A stretch of DNA of 64,000 nucleotides from Brevibacillus antibioticus (GTDB taxonomy: Bacteria > Bacillota > Bacilli > Brevibacillales > Brevibacillaceae): assembly GCF_005217615.1 (NCBI RefSeq), contig NZ_SZNK01000001.1, forward strand, positions 5,752,501-5,816,500. The letters run 5' to 3'. Position numbers and translations under genes: made by a program. The notes beneath the pieces are model-generated. The model was given only the letters and a program-made list of their open reading frames with translations, was not told the DNA's origin and made no database searches. Shown here one piece after another: positions 34,418 to 42,682 of the stretch (the first letter of the stretch is position 1; every line of letters starts with the position of its first letter).

Positions 34418-34768
34418 GTGGACGGTCTTTTGATGAAGCTGCTCGTTAGTCCGTTGTTGGTCGTTTTGGCAGATGCTCTCTTTCCAGAAGTGAACTTCGC
34501 TAATCTATATCAATCTGTCGGAGTCGGATTTGTCTTGGCAGTCGCCGGATATTTTTTGGATAGGGCCATTCTTACATCAGGGAGCCTTTGGCTTACGACC
34601 ATGTTTGACTTGATTATCGGCTTTTTGATCGTTTATGGAAGCATTGTGTTTTTACCGACGGCTCAAATCGCTGCAATCGGGGCTGGTTTTGTTGCGATAT
34701 TTTTTGGCGTAGCAGAATATATCCAGCATGTTTGGTTGATACGCACAGGACGAACGGAAAGTGTATAA
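34418..34768 (+). CDS. DUF2512 (YndM-like) membrane protein
   Basis: A 116-residue protein with four predicted membrane helices. It matches the DUF2512 family (N-terminus LLMKLLVSPLLVVLADALFP, then YQSVGVGFVLAVAGYFLDR). It starts with GTG after AAAGGAGAG. B. subtilis YndM is a member; function unknown. Its terminator lies 14 nt downstream. Confidence 0.82.
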   Translation: MDGLLMKLLVSPLLVVLADALFPEVNFANLYQSVGVGFVLAVAGYFLDRAILTSGSLWLTTMFDLIIGFLIVYGSIVFLPTAQIAAIGAGFVAIFFGVAEYIQHVWLIRTGRTESV

Positions 34769-34781
34769 GTTGTTCAACGTG

Positions 34782-34813
34782 AAAACACACTCCTTACGGG
34801 GGTGTGTTCTTTT
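34782..34813 (+). terminator. Intrinsic terminator
   Basis: The stem AACACACTCC/GGGGTGTGTT is followed by CTTTT, between the DUF2512 gene and the convergent SDR gene. Confidence 0.8.
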
Positions 34814-34830
34814 ATGCATAAAGTAAAACA

Positions 34831-35667
34831 TCACGATCGCTTTGCCACGATTCGCTCAATCCATGACCACGGAAGCCAATTTTTTGCGGCGATCGTAAGT
34901 GCCACGCCTCGGCCAACTGGGTAGCGGAATCGCGGCTTGGGAGTGGTGGCCGCATGGACAATCGTCGAGATGACTGCGTCGGGTGCAGGTGCCTTTTCTA
35001 TAATTGCTTCTAGGTGACGCATCAGTTGTTTCATTTGGGAGGCGTAAGGAGAGTTTTCATCAAGCTGTTGGTCTTGCATTCCTTTCTCCCAGATTGCTGT
35101 ACGAAAGGAGCCGGGCTCAATAAGGACGACTTGAACCTGAAAGGGTAGCATTTCAAGGCGAAGCGATTCACTGAAGCCTTCGACTGCATGCTTGGAAGCT
35201 GCATACGGTGAGAGACCAGGGAAACCAAAGCGCCCACTGATGCTGCTTACGTTAATAATTCGTCCAGCCCGTTGTTGCCGCATATAAGGCAAGACTGCCC
35301 GCGTGACGTCGATCAGCCCGAACACATTTACATCAAACTGCTTGCGCCATTCTTCAGAAGAGACTTCCTCAGCAAAGCCGCCCAACGCATAGCCGGCATT
35401 GTTCACCAACAGATCAATGCGCCCATGCCGTGCAATGATGGAAGTGATTGCATCCTGAATTTGTTCGGGATGCGTAACATCAAGGGAAATCACTTCCAGA
35501 TGCTCAGGATCTATAAGCAAGCTTGCTGATTTGTCAAGAGGGTCTCTTTTTGCTAGATCACGCATAGCAGCAATTACCTGAAAACCGGTCTTGACTAAAG
35601 CGACTGAAGCGTGCTTACCAAAGCCACTTGAGGCACCAGTGACTAGTGCAATTGGTCTTTTTTGCAT
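34831..35667 (-). CDS. Short-chain dehydrogenase/reductase (classical SDR)
   Basis: A 278-residue NAD(P)-dependent oxidoreductase with TGASSGFGKH (cofactor loop), LVNNAGYALGG (NNAG), catalytic Ser in INVSSISGRFG and YAASK (Tyr/Lys). The TGASSGxGxx variant and length resemble SDRs annotated as oxidoreductases acting on hydrophobic alcohols or ketones; the substrate is unknown. AGGAGA precedes the ATG. It is divergent from the cta operon across a 336-bp gap. Confidence 0.9.
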   Translation of the reverse strand: MQKRPIALVTGASSGFGKHASVALVKTGFQVIAAMRDLAKRDPLDKSASLLIDPEHLEVISLDVTHPEQIQDAITSIIARHGRIDLLVNNAGYALGGFAEEVSSEEWRKQFDVNVFGLIDVTRAVLPYMRQQRAGRIINVSSISGRFGFPGLSPYAASKHAVEGFSESLRLEMLPFQVQVVLIEPGSFRTAIWEKGMQDQQLDENSPYASQMKQLMRHLEAIIEKAPAPDAVISTIVHAATTPKPRFRYPVGRGVALTIAAKNWLPWSWIERIVAKRS

Positions 35668-35712
35668 GATATTCTCCTTTTAAATGGATGCAATGGTAGT
35701 ATTTAACTGCAG

Positions 35713-35759
35713 TGTTCACAAAATTGTTCATAAATTTGTTAACAAAATCATAACAAATA
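35713..35759 (+). promoter_or_regulatory. 12-bp tandem repeats upstream of ctaC (ResD-like)
   Basis: TGTTCACAAAAT (35713), TGTTCATAAATT (35725) and TGTTAACAAAAT (35737) are spaced exactly 12 bp apart, followed by a weaker ATAACAAAT. The reverse complement resembles the ResD consensus TTTGTGAAT known from B. subtilis respiratory genes. A similar pair precedes ctaG (61439). TATACT near 35786 could be the -10. The rest of 35668-36003 shows nothing clear. Confidence 0.55.
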
Positions 35760-36003
35760 GCCTTTGTATTAAGGAAAATTTATGTATACTTAAATGGTTA
35801 CCACGCTAGGGTAGAAGTGTGCAATACTGCCCCTTACTTTCCTGTTTGTTTTTGGAATAGATGCTAATACCTTTCATGTTTGGGTATTATAGTTGTGAAT
35901 GGTATTGTATGCGATTTCTTCAAGCAGATAGAAAAGTACGAAAACTTCTAGTTGTAGGCGTGGCTAGAACGTTACCAACACGAAGAAAGAGGGGTTCACT
36001 GGT

Positions 36004-37032
36004 ATGAAGGGTTGGCAACAGTATTGGCGTCAGTTTTCCCTGTTTGCTCTGCTGGCGCTAGTGTTAACCGGGTGTGGCAAAGATGAGCTTTCAGCGCTCA
36101 AGCCCTCTGGTCCGGTAGCTGCGATGCAGTTTGACCTGATGAAGCTGTCCTCCGCTATCATGATCGGCGTCTTCATTGTCGTTATGGCGATCTTTACGTA
36201 CGTCCTTATCCGTTATCGTAAGCGTCCCGGACAGCAAGGCATTCCTAAGCAGGTCGAAGGAAATCATGCACTTGAAATTCTTTGGACGGTAATTCCTTTC
36301 TTGCTCCTTATCATTATGGCGATTCCGACTGTTACTACCGGTTTCGCACTGCACAAGGAGTACCCAAAAGAGGAAGCAGTTCAAGTAAAGGTTACCGCTC
36401 ACCAATTCTGGTGGGAATTCGAGTATCCTGATCTTGGGGTAGCGACTGCACAAGACTTGGTATTGCCAGTTGGCAAAAAGGTTCAATTCGTATTATCTGC
36501 GTCTGATGTTAAGCACGCATTCTGGATTCCTGCATTGGGCGGTAAAATCGATACGAACCCAGGGCAAGAAAACAAAATGTGGCTGCAAGCAGACAAAGCA
36601 GGCATTTACTACGGTAAATGTGCGGAGCTCTGTGGAGCGTCCCATGCCTTGATGGACTTCAAGGTAGAAGTAAAGGAACAAGCAGATTTTGACACTTGGG
36701 TAGCGAACATGAAGGGCGTTCAGGCAAAAGAACCTGCAACAGCATCTTCTCCACTGGCTGCAGAAGGTCAACAAATCTTCGATAAGAGTTGTTTGGGATG
36801 TCATGCTGTGGCAGGTAAAGGCGGTAAGATGGGGCCAAACCTGACTAACTTTGCAGATCGCGAACGTGTAGCAGGTATCAAAGCACATACGCCTGAAAAC
36901 ATTGCAGAGTGGCTGAAAGATCCGCAAAAAATTAAGCCAGGCAACAAAATGCCTAACCTCAACCTCGATGACATCCAAGTGAAAGCGCTTGTAGAGTACA
37001 TGGGGACATTGAGCGTAAGCGAGAAAAAGTAA
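36004..37032 (+). CDS. ctaC: Cytochrome c oxidase subunit II with fused cytochrome c (caa3-type)
   Basis: A 342-residue lipoprotein (lipobox LTGC, Cys24) with two membrane helices (about 45-70 and 95-115). The CuA cupredoxin domain has ligands in HAFWIP and CAELCGASHALM. A C-terminal cytochrome c domain carries CLGCH (about 260) and a distal Met (KPGNKMPNL). It receives electrons in the aa3/caa3 terminal oxidase. The fused cytochrome is typical of Bacillales caa3 oxidase. AAGAGGGG precedes the start. Confidence 0.97.
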   Translation: MKGWQQYWRQFSLFALLALVLTGCGKDELSALKPSGPVAAMQFDLMKLSSAIMIGVFIVVMAIFTYVLIRYRKRPGQQGIPKQVEGNHALEILWTVIPFLLLIIMAIPTVTTGFALHKEYPKEEAVQVKVTAHQFWWEFEYPDLGVATAQDLVLPVGKKVQFVLSASDVKHAFWIPALGGKIDTNPGQENKMWLQADKAGIYYGKCAELCGASHALMDFKVEVKEQADFDTWVANMKGVQAKEPATASSPLAAEGQQIFDKSCLGCHAVAGKGGKMGPNLTNFADRERVAGIKAHTPENIAEWLKDPQKIKPGNKMPNLNLDDIQVKALVEYMGTLSVSEKK

Positions 37033-37103
37033 AGTAAAACCTCATAAAACTTATTGCATTGACAATCGTCATAGGCAGTGACGCTTAAAAAGGAGGTAAA
37101 CCC

Positions 37104-38948
37104 GTGTCTGCACATGCTTCTCATGCACCAAATCGCTCGGGGCTGTGGGATTATCTTACGACAGTGGATCATAAGAAGATTGCGATCCTATATCTGATTG
37201 CCGGTGGAATTTTCTTCTTGGCCGGTGGTTTGGAAGCCCTGCTGATTCGTTTGCAGTTGATGTACCCAGAGATTGAATTCGTTGGTGCCAAGACTTTTAA
37301 CGAATTAATTACGATGCACGGCACTACGATGATTTTCTTGGCAGTTATGCCAATTATTTTTGCTTTGATGAACGCGATTGTTCCTCTTCAAATCGGTGCA
37401 CGCGACGTAGCATTCCCGTTTGTTAACGCTCTCGGATTCTGGCTATTTTTCTTCGGGGGAGTGCTACTGAACACAAGCTGGTTCTTGGGTGGCGCACCTG
37501 ATGCTGGTTGGACATCGTATACAACCTTGGCTTTGAATCAATACAGTGGCAGAGGCGTAGACTTCTACGTACTCGGTTTGCAAATTGCCGGTCTCGGAAC
37601 GCTGATTGGTGGTATTAACTTTCTAGTTACCATTATCAACATGCGTGCTCCAGGTATGACATTCATGCGTATGCCAATGTTCACCTGGGCGTCCTTTATT
37701 ACATCCGGTTTGATCCTCTTCGCATTCCCTGCGATTACGGTTGGTCTGGTTCTGTTGATGTTTGACCGCTTGTTCGGCGGAAACTTCTTCAACCCTGACG
37801 CAGGTGGTAACGTTGTTATCTGGGAGCACTTGTTCTGGATCTTCGGTCACCCCGAAGTATACATTTTGATTCTCCCGGCATTCGGTATCATTTCTGAGGT
37901 AGTTTCTACATTCTCAAGAAAGCGTCTGTTTGGTTACAGCTCCATGGTATTTGCAACTGCGCTGATCGGTTTCTTGGGCTTCATGGTGTGGGCTCACCAC
38001 ATGTTCACAACAGGTTTGGGCGCAATTGCCAACACGCTGTTTGGACTTGCAACCATGTTGATTGCTGTTCCTACAGGTATCAAAATCTTTAACTGGCTGT
38101 TGACCATGTGGGGCGGTCAAATCCGCTTCCCTACCGCAAACCTGTTTGCAGTAGGATTTATTCCAACGTTTACAATCGGTGGTATGACAGGGGTTATGCT
38201 TGCGGTTCCGCCGGCTGACTATCAATACCATGACAGTTATTTCGTAGTTGCTCACTTCCACTACGTAATCGTAGGGGGTCTCGTATTCGGTCTCTTCTCA
38301 GGTCTTTACTATTGGTGGCCGAAAATGTTCGGTAAAATGCTGAACGAAACAATCGGTAAATGGAACTTCTGGACGTTCTTCATTGGTTTCCACCTTACCT
38401 TCTTCCCGCAACACTTCTTGGGTCTGATGGGGATGCCGCGCCGCGTCTTTACATACCTCAAAGATCAGAACCTGGATATGGGGAACTTTATCAGTACGAT
38501 CGGTGCATTTGGTATGACGATCGGTACCATCCTATTCATGATCAACGTAGTCGTGGCAGCGAAAAGCTCCAAACGCGCTCCTGCTGATCCATGGGATGGA
38601 CGTTCACTCGAATGGGCGATTCCTTCGCCGCCGCCGGAGTACAACTTCGTTCAAACCCCTCTCGTTCGCGGTTTGGATGCGTTGTGGGTCGAGAAAATGG
38701 CTGGTAACAAAGGCATGACGCCTGCGGAGCCTATTGGCGACATTCACATGCCATCGCCATCGTTCTTGCCGTTCCTGATGTCTCTCGGATTGTTCGTGGC
38801 AGGCTATGGTTTTATCTACCACAACTATGTGGTTGTAGTCATTGGAATACTCGCTACACTGGCTTGCATGTTTACCCGTTCAGTGAAAGACGATCCAGGC
38901 TATCACATTCATGAAGATGAACTCGAAGAGAAAGGGGTAAAGGCTTAA
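37104..38948 (+). CDS. ctaD: Cytochrome c oxidase subunit I
   Basis: A 614-residue haem-copper oxidase catalytic subunit with 12 or more helices. Motifs include the low-spin haem His in ITMHGTTMIFL, HPEVYILILPAFG (CuB His-Tyr), AHHMFTTG (CuB His pair) and HDSYFVVAHFHYV (haem a and a3 His). It starts with GTG, 7 nt after AGGAGG, and overlaps ctaE by one base (TAATG). Confidence 0.98.
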   Translation: MSAHASHAPNRSGLWDYLTTVDHKKIAILYLIAGGIFFLAGGLEALLIRLQLMYPEIEFVGAKTFNELITMHGTTMIFLAVMPIIFALMNAIVPLQIGARDVAFPFVNALGFWLFFFGGVLLNTSWFLGGAPDAGWTSYTTLALNQYSGRGVDFYVLGLQIAGLGTLIGGINFLVTIINMRAPGMTFMRMPMFTWASFITSGLILFAFPAITVGLVLLMFDRLFGGNFFNPDAGGNVVIWEHLFWIFGHPEVYILILPAFGIISEVVSTFSRKRLFGYSSMVFATALIGFLGFMVWAHHMFTTGLGAIANTLFGLATMLIAVPTGIKIFNWLLTMWGGQIRFPTANLFAVGFIPTFTIGGMTGVMLAVPPADYQYHDSYFVVAHFHYVIVGGLVFGLFSGLYYWWPKMFGKMLNETIGKWNFWTFFIGFHLTFFPQHFLGLMGMPRRVFTYLKDQNLDMGNFISTIGAFGMTIGTILFMINVVVAAKSSKRAPADPWDGRSLEWAIPSPPPEYNFVQTPLVRGLDALWVEKMAGNKGMTPAEPIGDIHMPSPSFLPFLMSLGLFVAGYGFIYHNYVVVVIGILATLACMFTRSVKDDPGYHIHEDELEEKGVKA

Positions 38949-39574
38949 TGGCTAACCATCACGCACATGCAGTATTGCCTGACGAACCGGAAAAAGCCAC
39001 CCTTGAAGGTAAGAATAAGGTTCTTGGCTTCTGGCTCTTCCTCGGTGGGGAGACAGTTCTCTTCGGTTCCTTGTTTGCAACATTTATCGCTCTTCGTGAT
39101 CAAGCAAACGGTGGACCAACGTCCCAAGCGTTGTTTGACATGAATCTCGTAGCAGTGGCCACGCTTCTCTTGCTTACCAGCTCGATGACAAGTGTTATGG
39201 CTACACTGGCTCTGCACAGGAAAGACCTCAAGAAGATTCAGCTATGGTTGACTATCACAGTAATACTCGGTCTCGGCTTCCTTGCTTTGGAGATATACGA
39301 GTTTGTACACTATGTGCATGAAGGACTGAAAATGTCAACGAGTGCATTTTCATCTGCCTTCTACACATTGGTTGGATTCCACGGAGCTCACGTAGCGTTC
39401 GGGATTTGCTGGATCACCCTGTTGCAACTATCTGCGACGAAAAAGGGCCTAACGGTAGTAACTGCACCGAAGTTCTACCTGGCATGTCTGTACTGGCACT
39501 TTATCGACGTTGTATGGGTATTCATCTTTACCGTGGTATATCTCATGGGTATGATCGGTGGAAAGGTGGGGTAA
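38948..39574 (+). CDS. ctaE: Cytochrome c oxidase subunit III
   Basis: A 208-residue, five-helix subunit III with GFWLFLGGETVLFGSLFATF at the start and LVGFHGAHVAFG and YWHFIDVVWVFIFTVVYL near the end. Its start codon shares the A of the ctaD stop, so translation is coupled. Confidence 0.96.
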   Translation: MANHHAHAVLPDEPEKATLEGKNKVLGFWLFLGGETVLFGSLFATFIALRDQANGGPTSQALFDMNLVAVATLLLLTSSMTSVMATLALHRKDLKKIQLWLTITVILGLGFLALEIYEFVHYVHEGLKMSTSAFSSAFYTLVGFHGAHVAFGICWITLLQLSATKKGLTVVTAPKFYLACLYWHFIDVVWVFIFTVVYLMGMIGGKVG

Positions 39575-39577
39575 TCT

Positions 39578-39895
39578 ATGGGAGCACATGCTCATAATGA
39601 AGAGGTACGCAAACCGAAAGTCAAACATGAAGGTCCGAAAAGACACCTTGTTGCTTTCATTGGATCTCTCGTATTGACCGCACTGGCATTCATTGCAGTG
39701 GCGTATGAAGCAATTCCATCAAGTTTTACCGTACCATTCATCGTAGCACTGGCCTTTGTTCAAGCGTTCTTCCAGCTGTATGTCTGGATGCACATGGATC
39801 AAAAAGGTCATGAGTTTGCACGGATCAGTATTTTCGCAGGATTGTTTGTAATTATGATGGCGATCATCGTCTTTATTTTCTGGGTCTGGGTCTAG
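39578..39895 (+). CDS. ctaF: Cytochrome c oxidase subunit IV
   Basis: A 105-residue, three-helix subunit IV (COX4_pro family), with His-rich N-terminus and FVQAFFQLYVWMHMDQKGHEFARI. Last gene of ctaCDEF here, followed by a terminator. In B. subtilis ctaG follows directly, whereas here ctaG lies about 21.7 kb away. Confidence 0.94.
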   Translation: MGAHAHNEEVRKPKVKHEGPKRHLVAFIGSLVLTALAFIAVAYEAIPSSFTVPFIVALAFVQAFFQLYVWMHMDQKGHEFARISIFAGLFVIMMAIIVFIFWVWV

Positions 39896-39912
39896 GAAGT
39901 GGAGCGATGCGG

Positions 39913-39944
39913 GAGGACAGACATTGGGTCTGTCCTCTTTTTTT
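39913..39944 (+). terminator. Terminator of ctaCDEF
   Basis: GAGGACAGA (39913-39921) pairs perfectly with TCTGTCCTC (39929-39937) and is followed by eight T residues. Confidence 0.93.
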
Positions 39945-39951
39945 GTGTTTA

Positions 39952-40184
39952 AAGGAGCTGCTGCGGTGGAAGGGAAGAAGCGAATTTCCAGTCTACGCTT
40001 CAGCCTACGCCCCGCAGGGGGGGAACTGTCCGCTCCGAAAAAAATGGCGGGAGCGCTTCAAACGTAGAAGTTTCAATGAAGTAGTTCATAGGTGAAGCTG
40101 AAATTCCCCGCCATTTTTTCCGGAGCTAGGTCGGGCTCCAGAGGCGCTTGGACTGGAAATTCGCTTCTTCCCACGCGGCTTTTA
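39952..40184 (+). repeat. Palindromic intergenic element, copy 2
   Basis: The clearest member of the family. A 22-bp perfect outer stem joins 39972-39993 to 40151-40172. The inner stem joins 40033-40051 to 40107-40125 (18 of 19 paired), and the apical hairpins are GCTTCA/TGAAGC and ATGAA/TTCAT. Compared with copy 1 (30121), stem bases change in pairs: GCGAATTT/AAATTCGC here, GCGCATTT/AAATGCGC there, and the inner stem is rewritten on both arms. The unpaired core CGCCCCGCA...ACTGTCCGCTCC is kept. The right flank CACGCGGCTTTT is also shared. No ORF. Confidence 0.88.
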
Positions 40185-40464
40185 TTAAATTCCGAAAAAG
40201 GACTCCTTGAAATTCCCCAACAAATGTTTTGAAAAATCAAAGGCAACCACAGTTGTTCGAAAGTCCTGTCACATGTTTGGAAGGAGACCGCCCGAACGAA
40301 GTGAGGATACAGGCGACTGGAAAACATGTGGCAGGGATTCCCCCGACCACAAAAGATGGGAGACACCCCATCGAAGCATATTCTGTCAGGCTTTTCCCAG
40401 TCATAAACATGAAGAGAAGGGGGGATTAAGAGGAGACGGAGTTTTCGCGCTTTTTGAAAAATAC
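40185..40464 (+). other. Gene-free stretch with a second type of hairpin
   Basis: No gene seen. A 71-nt hairpin has a 14-bp stem (40265-40278 with 40322-40335, one G-U pair) closing on an internal CCGCC...GGCG. A further stem-loop (GATGGG/CCCATC near 40354-40371) follows. It may be a leader-independent structured RNA between the ctaF element and the paa promoter; no known class was recognised. Confidence 0.4.
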
Positions 40465-40493
40465 TTGCACCTGTCACGAAGGCTTTATATAAT
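40465..40493 (+). promoter_or_regulatory. SigA promoter of the first paa operon
   Basis: TTGCAC (40465-40470) and TATAAT (40488-40493) have a 17-bp spacer. It precedes the candidate PaaX operator and the EthD-family gene. Confidence 0.8.
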
Positions 40494-40519
40494 AAAAATA
40501 TTAACATGCGTTTAAATAA

Positions 40520-40542
40520 CGTTATATGAATTAGTCGTCACA
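40520..40542 (+). promoter_or_regulatory. Candidate PaaX operator (first paa operon)
   Basis: CGTTATA (40520-40526) and CGTCACA (40536-40542) lie 16 bp apart, just downstream of the promoter. The same spacing and motif occur before paaX (50163) and, inverted, before paaA (56851). Confidence 0.55.
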
Positions 40543-40578
40543 TATTGCGACTATAATCTGAGGAGAGTAGGGATCAAG

Positions 40579-40878
40579 ATGGTGAAATTGGTAGCAATTT
40601 ATCGTAAGCCCGAAGATATCGATGCTTTTGACAAACATTATCTCGAGGTACATGGCCCATTGGCAGAGAAAATGCCTGGCTTAATCAAAATGGAAGTGAG
40701 CAAAATCTACGGAACACCAATGGGAGAATCCGACCTGCATCTGATGGCAGAAATGTACTTTGAATCAAAAGAAGCTTTGATGGAAGCGTTGTCATCACCT
40801 GAAGGTCGCGCAGCAGGAAAAGACCTCCGTGGCTTCGCTGGACCCATTGTGTCCATGCATTTTGCAGAAGTAGTTTAA
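40579..40878 (+). CDS. EthD-family small protein
   Basis: A 99-residue dimeric alpha/beta-barrel protein of the EthD family (MVKLVAIYRKPEDIDAFDKHYLEVHGPLAEKMPGL). AGGAGAG precedes the ATG. EthD-like proteins often accompany ring-oxygenase pathways in Gram-positive bacteria; the biochemical role is undefined. First gene of the paa operon and probably under PaaX control. Confidence 0.88.
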   Translation: MVKLVAIYRKPEDIDAFDKHYLEVHGPLAEKMPGLIKMEVSKIYGTPMGESDLHLMAEMYFESKEALMEALSSPEGRAAGKDLRGFAGPIVSMHFAEVV

Positions 40879-40884
40879 TCAAGC

Positions 40885-41346
40885 ATGACCACGAAAAGAT
40901 TGATAGACGAAAAAGCGCTTCATCATAAGCATTACGCAGAGATTTGCGAGAAGCTAAAGCAAGATCCATTTGCACAATTTTTGGGCATCAAGCTGATTGA
41001 GCTGGGAGAAGGAACAGCAACTGCGGAAGTCACAGTTGCCGAGCATATGCTGAATGCGCACGGCACCGCTCATGGCGCCATCATCTTCTCCCTGGCAGAC
41101 TTTGTTTTTGCAGCAGCTTGTAATTCCTATGGCAAAACGTCTGTGGCACTGTCGATGAATATCGGATTCTTGGCTGCTGCCATGAAAGGGAATCGCTTGG
41201 TGGCAACAGCGACAGAAGAGAAGAAAAACAATCGCACAGCCTGGTATCGCATCCGCGTAGAAACGGAGCATGGCTTGGTAGCGACACTGGATGCACTGGC
41301 TTACCGGAAAAGTGATTACTTCGTCGAAATCGACGAAAACGAATAA
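40885..41346 (+). CDS. paaI: Phenylacetate-pathway hotdog thioesterase
   Basis: A 153-residue hotdog-fold thioesterase of the PaaI type. The catalytic-helix motif NAHGTAHGAIIFSLADFVFA carries the Asp. PaaI hydrolyses ring-hydroxylated or epoxidised phenylacetyl-CoA to free trapped CoA when the pathway stalls. It is 6 nt downstream of the EthD gene, and the context is strongly paa. Confidence 0.88.
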   Translation: MTTKRLIDEKALHHKHYAEICEKLKQDPFAQFLGIKLIELGEGTATAEVTVAEHMLNAHGTAHGAIIFSLADFVFAAACNSYGKTSVALSMNIGFLAAAMKGNRLVATATEEKKNNRTAWYRIRVETEHGLVATLDALAYRKSDYFVEIDENE

Positions 41347-41439
41347 CTGACAGCGAAAATAAAACGGAGAAAGGATGCCAAAAGCCACGTGCTTAGGCTC
41401 CTTTCACTGTTTCAAGAAGATACGAGAAAGGGGGCAAAG

Positions 41440-41841
41440 ATGTCAGTGGAGATCCGCAATCGATTCAACCACTACCTGGGCATAGAAGTTGTGCACCGAG
41501 ATGAACAGGGCTGCAAGGTAGCACTGAAAATTCGCCCCGAGCTGTTCAATAGCATCGAGGGTGTCGTACACGGAGGCGTTACGGCGACATTAGCCGATGT
41601 GGCAATGGGGCATGGGGCAGCACCTCATGTGGATGGTGTACAGCAATGTGTGACGGTGGAAAGTAAGATTCAATACCTGCACCCTGCTCGCGGTGAGGTA
41701 CTCGAGGCACAATCCCATGTATTGAAACAAGGAAAAAGCTTGATCGTGATGGAAGCACGCGTGACTTGTGATGGCAAGCTTGTGGCTTTTGCTACCGGCA
41801 CGTATGCTCGGGTGAATCCACCTGCACAAGGAGGACGTTGA
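41440..41841 (+). CDS. Second PaaI-like hotdog thioesterase
   Basis: A 133-residue hotdog thioesterase with NSIEGVVHGGVTATLADVAMGHGA and a C-terminal GKLVAFATGTYARV. The ATG at 41440 follows AAGGGGGC; the frame is open 17 codons upstream without a ribosome site. It probably hydrolyses an aromatic or short acyl-CoA. Its stop overlaps the start of the next gene. Confidence 0.83.
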   Translation: MSVEIRNRFNHYLGIEVVHRDEQGCKVALKIRPELFNSIEGVVHGGVTATLADVAMGHGAAPHVDGVQQCVTVESKIQYLHPARGEVLEAQSHVLKQGKSLIVMEARVTCDGKLVAFATGTYARVNPPAQGGR

Positions 41842-42626
41842 TGATGAAAGAGAGCGTTCGCTTTGAACGTGAAGGACATATAGGACTGATTACGCTAAAT
41901 CGCCCAGATGAGCTGAATGCGCTGAACTACGATACATTGGAGCGTCTGGGAACCTTGATTGAGCAGGTGCGTCTGGATGCAAAAGAAATTCGCGTGGTCA
42001 TCGTGAAGGCAGAAGGGCGTGCATTTAGCGCAGGGGCAGATTTGAAGGAGCGCCGTACACTGACGGAACAGCAGGTGCGCCGCAATGTCCGCAAAATCCG
42101 CGATGTATTTACTGCGTTGGAGAGGCTTCCGCAGCCGACGATTGCCATGATCAACGGATTTGCTTTTGGCGGGGGTTTTGAGCTGGCGCTGGCCTGTGAT
42201 TTTCGCTATGCCGTCGCAGATGCCAAGATGGGTCTGACAGAGGTGAGCTTGGGCATCATTCCTGGTGCGGGTGGTACGCAGCGGTTGTCTCGCTTGATCG
42301 GACCTTCTAAGGCAAAGGAGCTGATCCTGACTGCCAGGCGCATCCAAGCGCAGGAAGCGTATCAAATTGGTTTTGTAAATGCTGTCGCAAAAGATACAGA
42401 GGAGCTGCGTGAGCTGGCAATAGGGCTGGCAAACGAGATTTTGGCAAATGCTCCGCTGGCAGTTTATCAGGCTAAATCAGCCATTGATCGCGGAAGCAGT
42501 GTCGATTTGCAGACAGGTCTAGATATCGAAACCATGTGCTATGAAGTGATTATTCCCACGACAGATCGTCTGGAAGCATTGGAAGCCTTTCGCGAAAAGC
42601 GAAAACCGGTTTTTAAGGGTGAGTAA
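41841..42626 (+). CDS. Enoyl-CoA hydratase/isomerase family protein
   Basis: A 261-residue crotonase-fold protein. It keeps the oxyanion-hole segment SAGADLKE, both hydratase Glu positions (FGGGFELAL and LTEVSLGIIPGAGG) and the C-terminal EALEAFREKRKPVFKG. An active hydratase is likely. It is one of three crotonases here; the others are closer to PaaF and PaaG. It could act on 2,3-dehydroadipyl-CoA or supply the missing ring-opening hydratase step. Start ATG at 41841 overlaps the preceding stop (TGA). Confidence 0.85.
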   Translation: MMKESVRFEREGHIGLITLNRPDELNALNYDTLERLGTLIEQVRLDAKEIRVVIVKAEGRAFSAGADLKERRTLTEQQVRRNVRKIRDVFTALERLPQPTIAMINGFAFGGGFELALACDFRYAVADAKMGLTEVSLGIIPGAGGTQRLSRLIGPSKAKELILTARRIQAQEAYQIGFVNAVAKDTEELRELAIGLANEILANAPLAVYQAKSAIDRGSSVDLQTGLDIETMCYEVIIPTTDRLEALEAFREKRKPVFKGE

Positions 42627-42682
42627 CATTTTCAAATAAGCACTCCTACTGAGTCATAACGCAAGGGAATGAGGGAAGCGAC

